64,000 bases of DNA, from contig CP136066.1 in NCBI GenBank assembly GCA_032622095.1, positions 41,677,835 through 41,741,834 on the forward strand. The letters run 5' to 3'. Shown here in pieces: positions 33,981-46,642 of this stretch (position 1 is the first letter of the stretch; each line of letters opens with the position of its first letter). A program made the translations under genes and the position numbers. This DNA is from Siphonodentalium dalli. Lineage: Eukaryota > Mollusca > Scaphopoda > Gadilida > Siphonodentaliidae. The notes beneath the pieces are model-generated. The model had not been told where the DNA came from. It saw only the letters and a list, made by a program, of their open reading frames with translations, and did no database searches.

Positions 33981-36353
33981 TCCAGGAGATATTGGTAGAC
34001 CTCTGCACCCCCCCCCCCCAGGACTTAACTTCACCCCACTAATTTTCATCCTTAAGGTCTCCTATAATTTTTTTCACTTGTTAACAAGAAAAAAAAGTGG
34101 CCGCAGAGACTCCAGACAAGATGGCGTCCATCATGGCGGCCATTATTTTTAAATGCACCAGGTCTCTTTGATCGCCATTATAGTAAAGATGATAGCACAT
34201 GCGGTCTTGTTTTCCGCTCGATTCGTTATGCTAATATACAACCCTTACAAATTAGCCAAAAATCCGACCCCATAATCCAATATGGCGGCCAAGATGGTCG
34301 CCGAAATGTGAAAATATGCTATTTTTCTGACATGTTACCACCTTTCGATTGTCTCTGTGGGAAAATGTTAGAAATTTTGCGTCATGTTATACATTTATCA
34401 TATATAGGAGTCATTGGCGAATACATGGGGACCATAATATGCATTCATTGCGGGATATTTTTGTCCGATATCACGTTTTCCCAAATGCCGGTATCATAGG
34501 TCAAAGCCGAATCTCCGTTAATAACGCGATGTTATGTTTCGAATCAATGAATGTTATTGCTATTATAACAACACCCATGCATATATATTTGCAGGAGATA
34601 CTCGAGCTAGGATTCCTCTTATACCTGAGTTGAGGAATATTTACCCAAATCCAAGATGGCGGCCAAAATGGCCACCAGAAATAAAAAATCGCTGAAAATC
34701 GCTGATTTTAACATCAGTGAGCATTATTGTCATGACAACTCCACACCTGCTTACTAATGTAAGTTGGGAACACTTAGGCGAAGAACTTTCCTTGTGCCAT
34801 ATCCAAATAAAAGTCCCCAAAATCCAAAATGGCACCCACAATGGCGGACAGATTTTGAAAAATCACCGAAATTCCCTCATATTCACATCATTGGGCATTA
34901 TTGTCGAGACAACTCCACCCATGCGTACAGTTGAGTTGTAAATACCGAGGTGAAGTAATTACCTTACATCTCATGCAAGAAATGGTTTTCCAAATCGAAG
35001 ATGGCGGCCAAAATGGCCACCGAAATTTGAAAACAAGTCTACATTACTTTACTTTCTTAGGATGGGCGTTATTGTTTCGCGATTTCTACCCACCATTACA
35101 TTTTGATATGTATGAATTATTCATTAGGGTTTGGCAAGTGATACTCACAGTCAATATGGCGGCCAACTGGCGGGCATAAATTGAAAAGAAGCCGATATTA
35201 TCACATACCAATTTCAACTTTTTGTCATAATATTGATTTGTATAAACGAAATGGTACATAATATAAGCCATATATTAGTTCCAATGTAAGTCGTAGCCTT
35301 TTGGAAGGATGAAAACCCACAATCGCAATGTGGCATTTCAAAATCCATTCTCCACTAAGGGCTCATATATAGGTGCGCCGAATAGTCATATTATGACTTC
35401 CAAGAATCAAAACAACAGTACCTGAGCTTATTCTGAATTGCCACATTCAGCATTATCTAGACTCGTTTCCGTCTCTTCGTCAGATTAATCTATCTCACTC
35501 ACAACAACAGTTCACTACTCTTCTTTGTAGGAGTGTGCCACTAATCGGAATGTTTCAAACAATACATATGCCGGTGTCCAGCTCACGTGTTGGTTTCGAA
35601 AGCTTGGAATTATAAGCCAGCTTCATTCGTGGTATAGCTTATGGTATAATTCAGATGCTACATATGGGGTATATGCGTCATCTTTTGCGATACACTATAC
35701 AGGTATTCGGTAGATGCGTATACTAGCTTTCAGAAGGACCTATCTATTTGCGTATTGTCAGCTTTGGTGACCTAATGGGGTTAACAACGTGTACACCTGG
35801 TGATCTTCCCAAAGAGCCACTTCTCAATATATGGTTCATCAATTCACATACTCATCTAATGCACTGACGTACCCGGACAACTTCTGTATATGGCTTCGGA
35901 TGTTGAAAGCCCGACATTTGACGGATGCATTTCTGCTAAGGCGTAGAAGACCATAATACATAATATACCCAAACTCCTTGAACATGATCATAAGAACAAG
36001 CTTGTTGGCGTCCAGCAATCGTCTCACCGAACAGATCCAAGCAGATGATAACAATACACGCGGTGCTAGTTTGTGGGTATGTGTCATGATAGTGGAAATG
36101 AAATTGGACCATGACTGCACCGCCCCTTATTTTGTTATGTTTCAGATTCAGACAGGATCTCATGTGTGGCTTTGCTTTCCTTGTATGCTAAGATTGTATG
36201 TCCCCATCCGTTTGGAAGCCGTTCTTAAACAACTGGACCAGGAGTATGCCATTGGCTACTGCTGTATAAGCCCCACCAATACTGGGGTGTAGTCTTAAAG
36301 GCGATACCTTTGATAGTTGGTTGATATGTCATACTCACGCTGGGTGGTATGGT

Positions 36354-36512
36354 TCAAGAAAGTACAAATGCCATCAACAAAAGGGTGAAATGTTCAACGC
36401 GAAGAACATCCAGAGGAATGTTACGTTGATGAGCTCTTGCATTCAGTTCATCAAACGTTGGTACACCAAGTGATTTCTTGGTAACTTCACCAATGCGACC
36501 ATTTTCCTGCAT
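36354..36512 (-). pseudogene. possible captured gene fragment in the foldback loop
   Basis: A minus-strand reading of 52 codons starts MQENGRIGEVTKKSLGVPTF and continues 'DELNARAHQRNIP'. It has protein-like composition, unlike the surrounding repeats, and a CATGCAG acceptor-like site precedes 'GAAAATGG'. It lies between the foldback arms. I do not recognise the protein. It may be a piece of a host gene or of the element's own lost enzyme. Confidence 0.35.
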
Positions 36513-36538
36513 GAGACATTAACTACTATATTCTAAAG

Positions 36539-36724
36539 TTATATATATAAAGCTATATGATCATAAAGGTCGCGTTCGCCAACGGCCACAGCCATTGCCA
36601 TCGAGACTGTAAATTGTTCTTTAAATACATAGTGAAATAAATGCACCACAGTTCCTGACATTTTCTTGGATAATACCGCCCACATACTGACACTAACCCC
36701 GAGAGAGGATAACAAAACACGCAT
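36539..36724 (-). pseudogene. second possible coding fragment in the foldback loop
   Basis: A 61-codon minus-strand frame reads 'SVSMWAVLSKKMSGTVVHLF' and 'AMAVAVGERDLYDHIALY'. It lies just upstream (in minus orientation) of the fragment at 36354-36512, separated by a short AT-rich gap that could be an intron remnant. The protein is not recognised. Confidence 0.3.
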
Positions 36725-38986
36725 ACATTCATGCTATAAAGACATTATCCTTTAGTCCATCAGACTGTTTTGAGGGAGGCTAGCATATTATTATCCAGAC
36801 AAAAGTGTACGTAGTTGAATCAGAAAGGCTTCGAAACGGATGTGGAAATACAATCTTACCACACCAAATAAAACCGACACGCACGACATTCGATATCTTA
36901 AACATGCACCAGGTGTAGGGGTGGTGTATACAGTGGCCCATTTCATTCCCACTATCATGGCGCATGTCCACAAACTAGCACCGCGAGCATTGTTCTTCTC
37001 TGCTGGGAGATATTCGACGAGACAACTGCGGGGCGTCACACAGTTTGCTTCGGATAATGGTCAAGAAGTGTGGGTAGTCTGTACACTAGGGTCTTCTCCT
37101 TAGCAGATAGACATCTGTCCAAGGGAATGAGACAGCTAGCAGCCTTCGAAACACTGTCGAAGTTGTCCACATATGCCAATGCGTTCGCTGAGTTTGTGAG
37201 TTGACGAACCATCTATTGAGAAGTGACTAGCTAACTGGTTCGCCAGGTGTACATGTCGTTATCCCATGGGGTATGAGACACATACATAGATATGACCTTC
37301 TGTAAGCTAGACACCGGAAAATGAATTGTTTGAAACGTTATGATTAGAGGGACCCTACTCCCAGGAAGTGGTGAATACTTTGTCGGTGTGAGCGACCTAG
37401 ATTTTTCAGACAAAGAAATGGAAGCTGGTCCAGATAATTATGGACGTGACGTGGCATATCAGAATCTGTTATCATGTAATTGTTCTGATATAACTATTCG
37501 GCGCACCTACGCTTACGGCCATTATCGGCGCTAAGTGGAGACTGGATTTCGAAATGCCACATCGCGATATTAATTGTGGTGTTTCATCTTTCCAGAAGGA
37601 TACGAGCTATGTTATGCGTTTTGATACCTTTAAGTTGAACTAGTAGATGGTTTATGTACAGTTTCGTCCATACATACCGATATTATGACAAAAAGTTGAA
37701 ATTAATATGTGAAAATATCGATTTCTTTTCAATTTCTAGCCGCCAATATAGCAGCGATCTTGGCTGTGAGTATCAATTGCCAAACCCTAATGAATACTTC
37801 ATGTCATTATTCCATATCAACATGTCATGGTGGATAGAAATCGCGAAACAATAACGCCCATCGTAAGAAAGTAAAGTAATGTAGACTTGTTTCCAAATTT
37901 CGGTCGCCATTTTGGCCGCCATCTTCGATTTGGAAAACAATTTATTGCATGAGATGTAATGTAATTACTTCACCTCAGTATTTACAACTCAATTGTAAGC
38001 ATGGGTGGAGTTGTCTCGACAATAATGCCCAATGATGTGAATATGAGGGAATTTCGGTGATTTTTCAAAATCTGTCCGCCATTGTGGGCGCCATTTTGGA
38101 TTTGGGGGACTTTTATTTGGATATGGGAAAAGGAAAGTTCTTCGCCTAAGTGTTCCCAACTTACAATAGTAAGCAGGTGTGGGGTTGTCATGACAATAAT
38201 GCTCACTGATGTTAAAATCAGCGATTTTCGGCGATCTTTTATTTCTGGTGGCCATTTTGGCCGCCATCTTGGATTTGGGTGAATATTCCTCAACTCAGGT
38301 ATAAGAGGAATTCTAGCTCGAGTATCTCCTGCAAATATATATGCATGGGTGTTGTTATAATAGCAATAACATTCATTGATTCGAAACATAACATCGAGTT
38401 ATTAACGGAGATTCGGCTTTGGCCTATGATACCGGCATTTGGGAAAACGTGATATCGGACAAAAATATCCCGCAATGAATGCATATTATGGTCCCCATGT
38501 GTTCGCCAATGACTCCTCTATATGACAAATGTATAACATGACGCAAAAATTCTAACATTTTCCCACAGAGACAAACGAAAGGTGGTAACATGTCAGAAAA
38601 ATAGCATATTTTCACATTTCGGCGGCCATCTTGGCCGCCATATTGGATTCTGGTGTCGGATTTTTGGCTAATTTGTAAGGATTATATATTAGCATAACGA
38701 ATCGATCGGAAAACAAGACCGCATGTGCTATCATCTTTACTATAATGGCGATCAAAGAAACCTGGTGCATTAAAAAAAATGGCCGCCATGATGGACGCCA
38801 TCTTGTCTGGAGTCTCTGCGGCCACTTTTTTTTCTTGTTAACAAGTGAAGAAAATTAGAGGAGACCTTAAGGAAGAAAATTAGTGGGGTGAAGTTAAGTC
38901 CTGGGGGGGTGCAGAGGTCTACCAATATCTCCTGGACTACTGAACATATTCTGAAAATCATAGTTAGACTGAAATATTTACACTTA

Positions 38987-39400
38987 GGGTATGTTCATAC
39001 GCTGGCGAGTTTGCACGGTATGGTTTGCGGGCATTTTGTTGTAGAAAACGATATGGTGCCAGAATATGAACGGAAATAAGCGTATAAGATACAAATGTAC
39101 CACAGCTAACTACGTGAGAAGTAAAATCTCTGTAGTTCCACAAGTAACGATGCTAGCGGAATTTGCCGGTAAATATCATGCAATTATCTCGCAAGAATAA
39201 ATCACACAGGTAATTGAAGGCAAATTACAGTAGCATCGGTACAAGTGGAACTACATAAATTTTACTTCTGATGTCCTTTGCTTTGGTAAAGATGCATGTT
39301 ATGTGCATCTTTCCGTTCATATTCTGGCACAATGTGGTTTTCTATGACGAAATGCCCGCAAAAACATACCGTGCAAACTTGCCAGCGTATGAACGTACCC
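38987..39400. mobile_element. Harbinger-like MITE, copy 2 (TTA duplication)
   Basis: Begins GGGTATGTTCATACGCTGGC and ends GCCAGCGTATGAACGTACCC, with TTA directly outside both ends (38984-38986 and 39401-39403). Full-length match to 3710-4094. It sits 50 bp from the foldback's right end. Confidence 0.8.
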
Positions 39401-39403
39401 TTA

Positions 39404-41510
39404 CTATGCGATCATCGATTATGTTTACAAATCACTAAAACATTGTTAATTACATAACAGTTGTTTTAAAGACATTTTGTGGACCAATTCGGTGCGAGAA
39501 ACTTTCAATTTAGTATTTATGTGCTATGCCAACTGGAGGAATATATAATTCTACTAACATCACCCAAAATCTCAAGCAAATCGACAGTACCTTTTCATAG
39601 AAATCATCGTCCGAACAATGCTCAGTTGTAAATATTTACTTCTAAATTCGGGACGCAACTATCGGAGATAAACTAACGAAATCAATTTCACCATCGAGAG
39701 TTACTGCATTTAATTAATATATAATAATGACGGCGTGTGTTGTCAATCGGGATATAATATTTGTAAAAATAACTACTTTGAGCAAGATTATTCTCAATTT
39801 CTATTTGATCACCCTACCGGAGTGTTTCACATCACTGTAACATTATATGTTTTATTAGAGATTATCAATACTGCATACAGAACAAGTTTATCAATTTCTC
39901 TCTTCTTGTGATGTTTTACAGACTTATATTATTTATACATTCCACACTGCGAGTGCCTTGTGTCCCTTTAATGACTGCAAATGATTGGTTAACAATATTC
40001 ATCGAGTCCCGCTCTGTGAATGTCTGCATAGATATTCAATTCCATAACAGCATTAGCGCAGTAAGAAACAGGACGCGTCTCTGACTCCACTATCAGCAGG
40101 TAAGTGATAGTATAATATTATATTTAACCCGTTCTTCACACAATGGTTTCTCCCATTCAGTTATAAAATACACATTGGAATGGTCTATTATTAATCTAGA
40201 GGGATGTTAAGAGATTTAAGCAGACGACAATCAGATTGGTGTAATAAATTCACAATAAGTTCAACGACTTGGCTATTTGTAGATCATGCCATGAATCTCT
40301 ACTCTGGCATGATCTAGGCTGTTTGTTGAACTTATTATGTGAACATTTCCTAAGATAAATAATCGTTCATGAGTTTTAAAAGTTAAAGTGACATAATGCC
40401 TTCGCAGTGAACAGATGTGAAAACTCATAACTATCTGTAAGTCCATCATGACTAATTGATTTTTCTTATTTTCACTATGAATTATTCTCCAATAGCTATA
40501 TTTCGCAAACCAATATTATGTCAATATTATTGTTACAGATATAAACAAACGTTGCAGATGGCGCCCGTATTTAAAATATTTTGTATTTATAATCTGCTTT
40601 TCAGAATATTTTCCAAGCTTTGACCTATTTCCAATGTTTACCGCTGCGTTTGACTTTAGTATTTTATTGACCTATTTGAACTTCAATCGGTCATGTGACT
40701 GTAACAGTGATGATTACAAACAACAATTGTTTAGAAATTCGAAATTTCGTGATTGAAGACTAATTGATAATAACAATAAGAACACAACGTTTATCTATTT
40801 TAATTGTACTTTTTGAATCCAGTTATTTTACAGAAGTTCACGGCCTTCACAAAATGGGCAACTTCGAAAGCCTTGTATCCAACTATCCATTTAAGGCCAC
40901 ATGGCGGTTTGATGCCTGATCATTATCAACTCTCTTTTTGTTACACTCGGTTCCGGATTCCGGGAACAACACATACAAATAATCCAATACGGACTTAAAG
41001 GTACTAAATTCGATTCGATGGTCCCCATATAATCAAATTCCAACAACAACAACATTTATAGAAATGCCCCTTCAGTTATCAGAATCGATTAATAGCTCAA
41101 AAATAAAATGCTAACCACTGTCAACTATAGTATAAACTTGCCCAAAACGTGTTATTTATCAACATGTTGTATGACGAAATATGGCCTTATTGTCAACAGA
41201 AAACCTCTTGATTTTAGAGTTTAATAAACATCTCCATCCGCAATTTGGTCGAGACCGTCGGCTCGTCGACTGTTTACTGGGCCATTAATAATTATCGATG
41301 GTGCAGCTGGATGGTGAAAAATAATTAATTTTAAAAATCGATATCTAATAACTCGGAGTTTTGATAGGTGAGTTCCTCAACTCGAATCAGATATTTTTTA
41401 ACCCCGAATTCAAATAAATAGTAATTGATGGGCGCTTAATCGGATTGTGCATCTTTAAAGACTTATTCGGTCATAAAACTGAGAACAATCGGGTCCCGAT
41501 TTTTCTTCTT
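39404..41510. other. long spacer with one small hairpin
   Basis: A small hairpin lies at about 40258-40347 (AAGTTCAAC and AGATCATGCCA mirrored by TGGCATGATCT and GTTGAACTT). 'TTTAAGGCCACATGGCGGTT' near 40891 resembles 'TTTAAAGCCACATGGTGGTT' near 28367. No gene was recognised. Confidence 0.5.
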
Positions 41511-41514
41511 TGTG

Positions 41515-41700
41515 GAACATTAAAGAGCGTTCCTTGTTAGGTTATTCCTGACATGGTAAAAAATAAAGTACGTTTGTCGCACCCATCTGAGACAAATTCA
41601 AAATAGTTGCAAAATTGCTATGACTTTCACAAGTTTTTTGTTAGTGTATATAAACCCTGTGTAACGATATTTCGTGCATTTATTAACCTATGTTATAATG
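41515..41700 (-). repeat. dispersed repeat with reverse-oriented paired motif, second copy
   Basis: AAGAGCG at 41523 and AAGTACG at 41566 (43 bp). 'GACAAATTCAAAATAGTTGC' and 'ACGATATTTCGTGCATTTAT' follow, matching the repeat at 28550-28730. Confidence 0.5.
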
Positions 41701-42439
41701 GACGCTCGTAGTGGTATATACGTACGTCCGTTTTGGCGTCCGTCCGTTCATATATTTCATTCCCGGGTGATAATCTAAATGGAATTAAATTTACTCAAGT
41801 TCGATTTTGGGGTCCGACAGCCGATGTTTACCAGAGTTACGACCCTTTGTCGACATTTGGGATCAATTTTCGTTTCGGGATGACATAACTTTAGTTAATG
41901 TTTACTGAGTAGAATGAAATTTGGAACGCATGTAGGTCTGCCTGTTTTTACCAGAGCTACGGATGTTTTTCGGATTTTAAATTTGGGTTTTCGTGGTTTC
42001 CGAAATATAACGTCAGTTAAATGTCGACCGTATGGTGTGACAAGGGTTTGAGCATGGTCGGCCCGGTGCACATGTGTACTGGTCCCTCCCCGCGCAAATC
42101 AAGCACTGCTAATTAAAGTAAGAACAATTTGCATGGTCAGATCTCAAAATGATATCATACCTGACCGAACCATGGTTGATTCTGTTCTTCTTCTGACTAG
42201 TGGCCAAAAGTCTACTGATCCATTTAGAATAGACTACCATCCAGGCCCGAGAGGGAACAGTTGGGAAAAAACAAAGCCAAAAGAGGGGGTGCAAATGTGA
42301 TTACGCAAACTGAGTTTGATCTGCGTGGTTTCAAGGGGGAGTAGTTGGAAATTCCAAGGTGTACACATCACAACGGAGACTCTCTAGCCACGTCCGTGAC
42401 CAAGCCCCTGTATCCATGAACTTATATTATTATCCACCC
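41701..42439. other. spacer, nothing firm
   Basis: A 'CGTCCGTTTTGGCGTCCGTC' patch at about 41725 is microsatellite-like. A 'CTCTCTAGCCACGTC' fragment near 42382 is shared in spirit with other dispersed 'GGCTAGAG' debris. No gene is seen. Confidence 0.4.
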
Positions 42440-42790
42440 CTTAACTAACACTATTTCTGATTGGCCAAAAGCCGCCACATGATAATCTGGGAAAAAGTCA
42501 TATTTCACTCCCGAAAGTCATATTGGACTCAAAATATGACTTTTTTTTATCGGGACTCCGTGACGTCACAAAGTAACTATGTTGCAAATGAATCGGGAAA
42601 TAGTGATGCGCGTGCAATACTGGTGGATTTAAAAATCATTCACTTCCGCATTGAGTTTTTTTTCCACTTCCGTGTTTACTTTTCCAAATCATGCTTTCTG
42701 ATGATCATTTATAGAGAATTAAGTGCCGAAAAATACCAAAAATAACCACAAACGTTTTATTCCCAAAATGTGGATAAACATACAGATGGA
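42440..42790 (+). repeat. dispersed repeat containing an AGTCATATT inverted repeat, copy 1
   Basis: 'TTAACTAACACTATTTCTGA' then 'AAAAAGTCATATT' and 'AATATGACTTTTTTTTATCG' is repeated at 56427-56830. The second copy extends further, into a strong hairpin. Confidence 0.7.
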
Positions 42791-43099
42791 TAATAAACAA
42801 GTCAGTACATGGACTCCTACAAGAAAAACACACACTGTTCACAACATTGTATAATAATTTTATAGTACCATGCGATTCAACTGCAGTCCACCAATTTACA
42901 TGCATTTCGCCCAACGGATGATGTTAATACGAGAAACATCGCTTAACCTGTGTCAATTGATTTCACATGGGTATCGCGGTTTACCATCACAAGTAAGGAT
43001 ACGTTCATAAGTTGGCAAAAATGTCATGCCAGATGTCGTTTAGTTAGCTGCCATTTTTTGCCAGCTGCCGACTAGCTCGTGCTCCGTCGTGGCTGGATG

Positions 43100-43965
43100 A
43101 CAACACTCAACGATGATTTATGATAACAGCGTGTACCTCTTTTCCGGTGACCACAAAACGAGGCTTATAATTACGACAATCTGCAAAAATTGGTTGGTGA
43201 TTAAACTAGTTTTGTGAAGAAACTATATCAAACATACTAAAATAGTAAAACTACCCAAGTGACACTTGTGTCTGGACTTCATCTGCTCTTTTAACGGAAA
43301 ATGGGAAATTGGGTCGAGAATAAATTGGGCGACTGACCGGAACACACACACAATTCAATTCGATCTCTGTTTCCAACTTTCTGTCTACACAAAAGCAAGA
43401 CACCACACCATAAACTATAAAACTGTACTTGCTGGTGTAAAATACACTTATTTAAAACGATTCTAGAACATCTATTGTCATCAAGACACTCAGAGTCGAT
43501 AGCAATTCCGAAGCGGTATTCCCAAAACTTCCCCACCGAATATGCGGTCTCCGGCGACAAACTCGAAAGGTAAACAATCGCTACAAATGTGCATTCTGTG
43601 CTCTCATGACCACTATCATGTCATATTAGTGTTGGCACCAAGCTGGCTAAATCCTAATAATAATGGTGGAATAGTTATGTAACACATTCCTTTATCCCTA
43701 ACTAAAGTATCGAATTTCATAGTTTCACTGATCAGTACATTTTGTTGAACGCAGTGTGGTTACTATGGACACGTTTGGGAACTGACGCCATAATGTGGGA
43801 CGACCGTTTGTGCATGTCCACCAATTTATTAAAGTATCACTGCGCGTTGTGATGCGGGAAACGACATTTCCCTCGGCTGATAGAGTTGTCGCTACCAAGT
43901 GTTTCTAAGGGCATTGACCAATCAAATGCACGCATTTAAGCGAAAGCGAAAGTAGTTAATTTTAT
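43100..43965 (+). mobile_element. dispersed element X, uninterrupted copy
   Basis: This stretch is found in reverse orientation in two pieces, at 51150-51441 (matching about 43965-43677) and 54851-55294 (matching about 43670-43150). Comparison shows it to be the unbroken form; the other copy is split by the insertion at 51448-54844. It contains open frames of 60-90 codons without recognisable domains. Its true ends and class are unknown. Confidence 0.7.
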
Positions 43966-44344
43966 ATCACAACCAAAGTGAAAGTAAAGACACCTTCAAG
44001 AAAACATACAGTTTTAAATGTCCTTTCGTGTTGACAAAATTTGTTCAACCACCCGTATTAACCATGTTTATCTCAAAGTCAACACTAAATAAACCAACAC
44101 AAATTGAATATCATAATTATATTCTAATTAACATAAAGTTCCGGCATTGCCACCGATATAATTGGCCTACGTTCTTACATGATTGCGCGTGCCAGTAATA
44201 CACGTGTGTCTTACAATAAATATGAGGCCGTGTTAAGGGGGTGATTGTGTGAAAAATATATATTAAATTTATAATACTTTCTAAATATACGTGATTAAAT
44301 CTTATTATTAAATAAAAAAGATCGTGTAATATTTTATTGTTGGT

Positions 44345-44700
44345 TATATAATTGTATCACGAACTATGGACACTCCGTATATATCAATCACAAACCTTTG
44401 TTAAATACATGGCGATATAATTGTATCACGTACTATGGACACTCCGTATTTATCAATCACAAACCTTTGTTAGATACATGACGACATAACTATAGCGTTT
44501 GGTGGCGACTCGCCCCCCCCCCTTTCCGAACAGCTGTAAACTGTCAGGAGCTGAGTTCCCAAGATATTTTGACAAACGTTTGAGGTGGGTTTATGCCTAC
44601 AGTATGTGTCGGCGGGTGGAAGATATTTTGACAAACGTTTGAGGTGGGTTTATGCCTACAGTATGTGTCGGCGGGTGGAATGAGACACCCACGTATTACC
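44345..44700. repeat. two adjacent tandem duplications
   Basis: 'ATAATTGTATCACGAACTAT' to 'CCTTTGTTAAATACATGGCG' is present twice (44345-44480). 'AGATATTTTGACAAACGTTT' to 'GTGTCGGCGGGTGGA' is present twice (44561-44680). A C run lies at 44513-44522. Confidence 0.85.
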
Positions 44701-44810
44701 ATGTCCCTGTGAATGAAATTGACAGCTGATACATCAATTAACAGGGGGTTAATCGACCAGACACCTTGTCGCCACGTCCATGTGTATCAAATATGGGTAT
44801 ATTATCCGGT

Positions 44811-45283
44811 TTAACCCTTTCAGTGCCAGGGGCCGATCTCATCGGCCCTAATTTACGGTCTGTAAAATCGGCCCTAAAAACAATAAACAAAATTAAAACA
44901 AAACTTTTGTTTGGGGGTTGAATTTGTTTTGGGTATGCATAAGCATGCTATAGCGAATTTAAAAACAAACTGGATAAAACCTTAGGGGCATGTTATAACT
45001 CCAAACTATCACCAAGTATTCATAGTAATAATTTTGATGCCCATGAAAAACGTAAGATTCCCTGCCACTAAATCTACAAAATAAATCTGTTAAAAAATAT
45101 ATAAGAAAAAAATATTAAAATTGTAAAAAATTGTAAAAAATAATAACAAATGATGAAAATTTGTTAGGCCAATGCATTCTCTTATATATGCGAGGCGACC
45201 TATGGTCGACTCGCATATATAAGAGAATGCGTTGGCACAGGGTATAAGGGTTGATACAAAAATCGGACATGGCACTGAAAGGG
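44811..45283. mobile_element. single-hairpin relative of the TTAA MITEs, copy F
   Basis: The left end is TTAACCCTTTCAGTGCCAGG and the right end GGCACTGAAAGGGTG, so the right TTAA is lost. One 69 bp hairpin is present (45168-45236). The partner hairpin position instead holds GGCCGATCTCATCGGCC, a shorter palindrome. Confidence 0.65.
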
Positions 45284-45614
45284 TGTGAAACTTGATGACA
45301 CTCCATACACAAACCTTCTACAGTCACGTACATTAACGTTGTAACGTTCAATAATCTTTCATATTACTGGAAAATTCTTTATGATTGGGAAAATTGTATA
45401 GTTAGTAGAAACAAAAAATACATACTATTTTGATTTATGTTTGTAATTATGGTTCATAGTACATGTATTAGCGGAATGAGAAAATGTAATTTCTTACAAA
45501 CACTTGTAGATCTTACAAAAGAAAACTCGTCATAATATTGACCCCAGATTGCATGCTATTTACCGGACAAAGTTATATAGCCTCGATAAATGCTAGTGGA
45601 ACTAAATAGTTTTT
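45284..45614. other. spacer, nothing recognised
   Basis: AT-rich with no repeats identified. Confidence 0.45.
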
Positions 45615-45862
45615 ATGTGTACCCATACCATAATATGGTACACACAGTGTCGACGTCCGGATTGACAACTCGTCGTCCGTCCGCCCGTCTGTCTAGCCGC
45701 CTGTCAGTCCGTTCGTCGACACTTTAAGCATAATGAGATAACTCAAACATTTTCTATCCGAATTGAACCAAATTTTGTGTCTCAGCCCAAAATACAGATC
45801 GAGTTCGAATATGGGTTTAATCCAACCAAATATTGTTTACGGAGTTATGACCCTTTTTCGAA
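45615..45862 (-). mobile_element. pearl-like modular element, family 2, reversed copy
   Basis: Reads TACCATAATATGGTAC, then GTCCGGATTGACAACTCGTCG, a CCGTCCGCCCGTCTGTC run and one module with 'ATCGAGTTCGAATATGGGTTTAATCC'. More diverged module debris continues to about 46150. Confidence 0.65.
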
Positions 45863-46150
45863 AATATTCACTCTTAATAAAAAAAACTATTTTTTTAGAT
45901 TGAATTTCTTGCTCAATTTAAGCAAAGGAAAAAAATATATAGTCAAATGTTTTTTTTTAAATAATCAACAAAACATATTTTTAAAATTATATTTAGTTTG
46001 AACTCCTTCTTCAATTTTAAAGTTATTAAAATTTGAAAAAACTAACACCATTTATAACTCCGTCAGGGTACCCCAGGCCACCACACCAAATTTGTTTTAC
46101 ATCCGTCCAAAATCTTGTGTTATGTACTGGTAAATTTGATTGGAGCGATA

Positions 46151-46642
46151 TTAAACCGACTTAACCAATTTCATCCCACGCCTTTGGACTATTAGCCATT
46201 AATATGCATGGATATATCATTTTCTGATGTCTCGTATGCCAATGTGCAGATAAAGAAAGATACGGTATTTATTTTTTTCAAAATTTCAACAACACTCGTG
46301 ACATGCTATACTAACAGTAGACTACATCATTGAAGTGTATCATATGCTCTGAAATCATAAATCTGATAGGTTTAGTACAGATGCCAAGATTCAGCATAAA
46401 TAAAACCAGTGATTAGTTGACAGCTTTGATATTAATGGGTCACCAGTGAGGTGGCTTATCTTGATGGCTGTGTTAATGGTAGAATTTGATACATTATCAT
46501 TGTAGTTAATTAGCTATTTCGTGGCCACGAATTAATTATTTCCTGACCACGAAATAAAAAAACATTTCCCATGTTTTAAACCAGCCACCGTAGTTAAGTG
46601 TGTTGTAAATATATATTATTATATTCACATTCCAGACCAACG
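46151..46642. other. 5' flank of the plus-strand gene
   Basis: No core promoter was identifiable by eye. A small inverted word pair, GTGGCCACGAATTAATTATT and GACCACGAAATAAA, lies near 46520. A TTCCAG acceptor-like site ends at 46634, nine bases before the ATG. Confidence 0.45.

Larger units (their letters stand above)
33981..38936. mobile_element. 5 kb foldback element with arms of about 2.2 kb
   Basis: The termini are TCCAGGAGATATTGGTAGAC and its reverse complement. The left arm runs to about 36230 and the right arm from about 36790, with a loop of about 550 bp. Arms remain highly similar for long stretches. Within each arm, modules of about 160-170 bp repeat, each carrying a word of the AAGATGGCGGCC/ATGGCGG type (left arm near 34134, 34283, 34656, 34843, 35000, 35155). 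No intact transposase is seen. Long, internally repeated inverted arms resemble Foldback/Galileo-type elements, but the superfamily is unknown. No matching target duplication was found at this copy. A shorter relative is at 51791-54340. Confidence 0.85.

Noticed and set aside
34641-34941. Frames of 60-135 codons on both strands in the foldback arms (34-39 kb and 52-54 kb)
   Set aside because: Mirror-image frames of repeat modules; many stops between copies.
33977-38940. GTAG/CTAC as a target duplication of the 5 kb foldback
   Set aside because: They are inverted, not direct, copies, so they extend the terminal inverted repeat and do not mark a duplication.
43291-43560. 89-codon minus-strand frame in element X, and the 66-codon frame at 51154-51354
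   Set aside because: Frame not kept between the two copies of element X; no domain.
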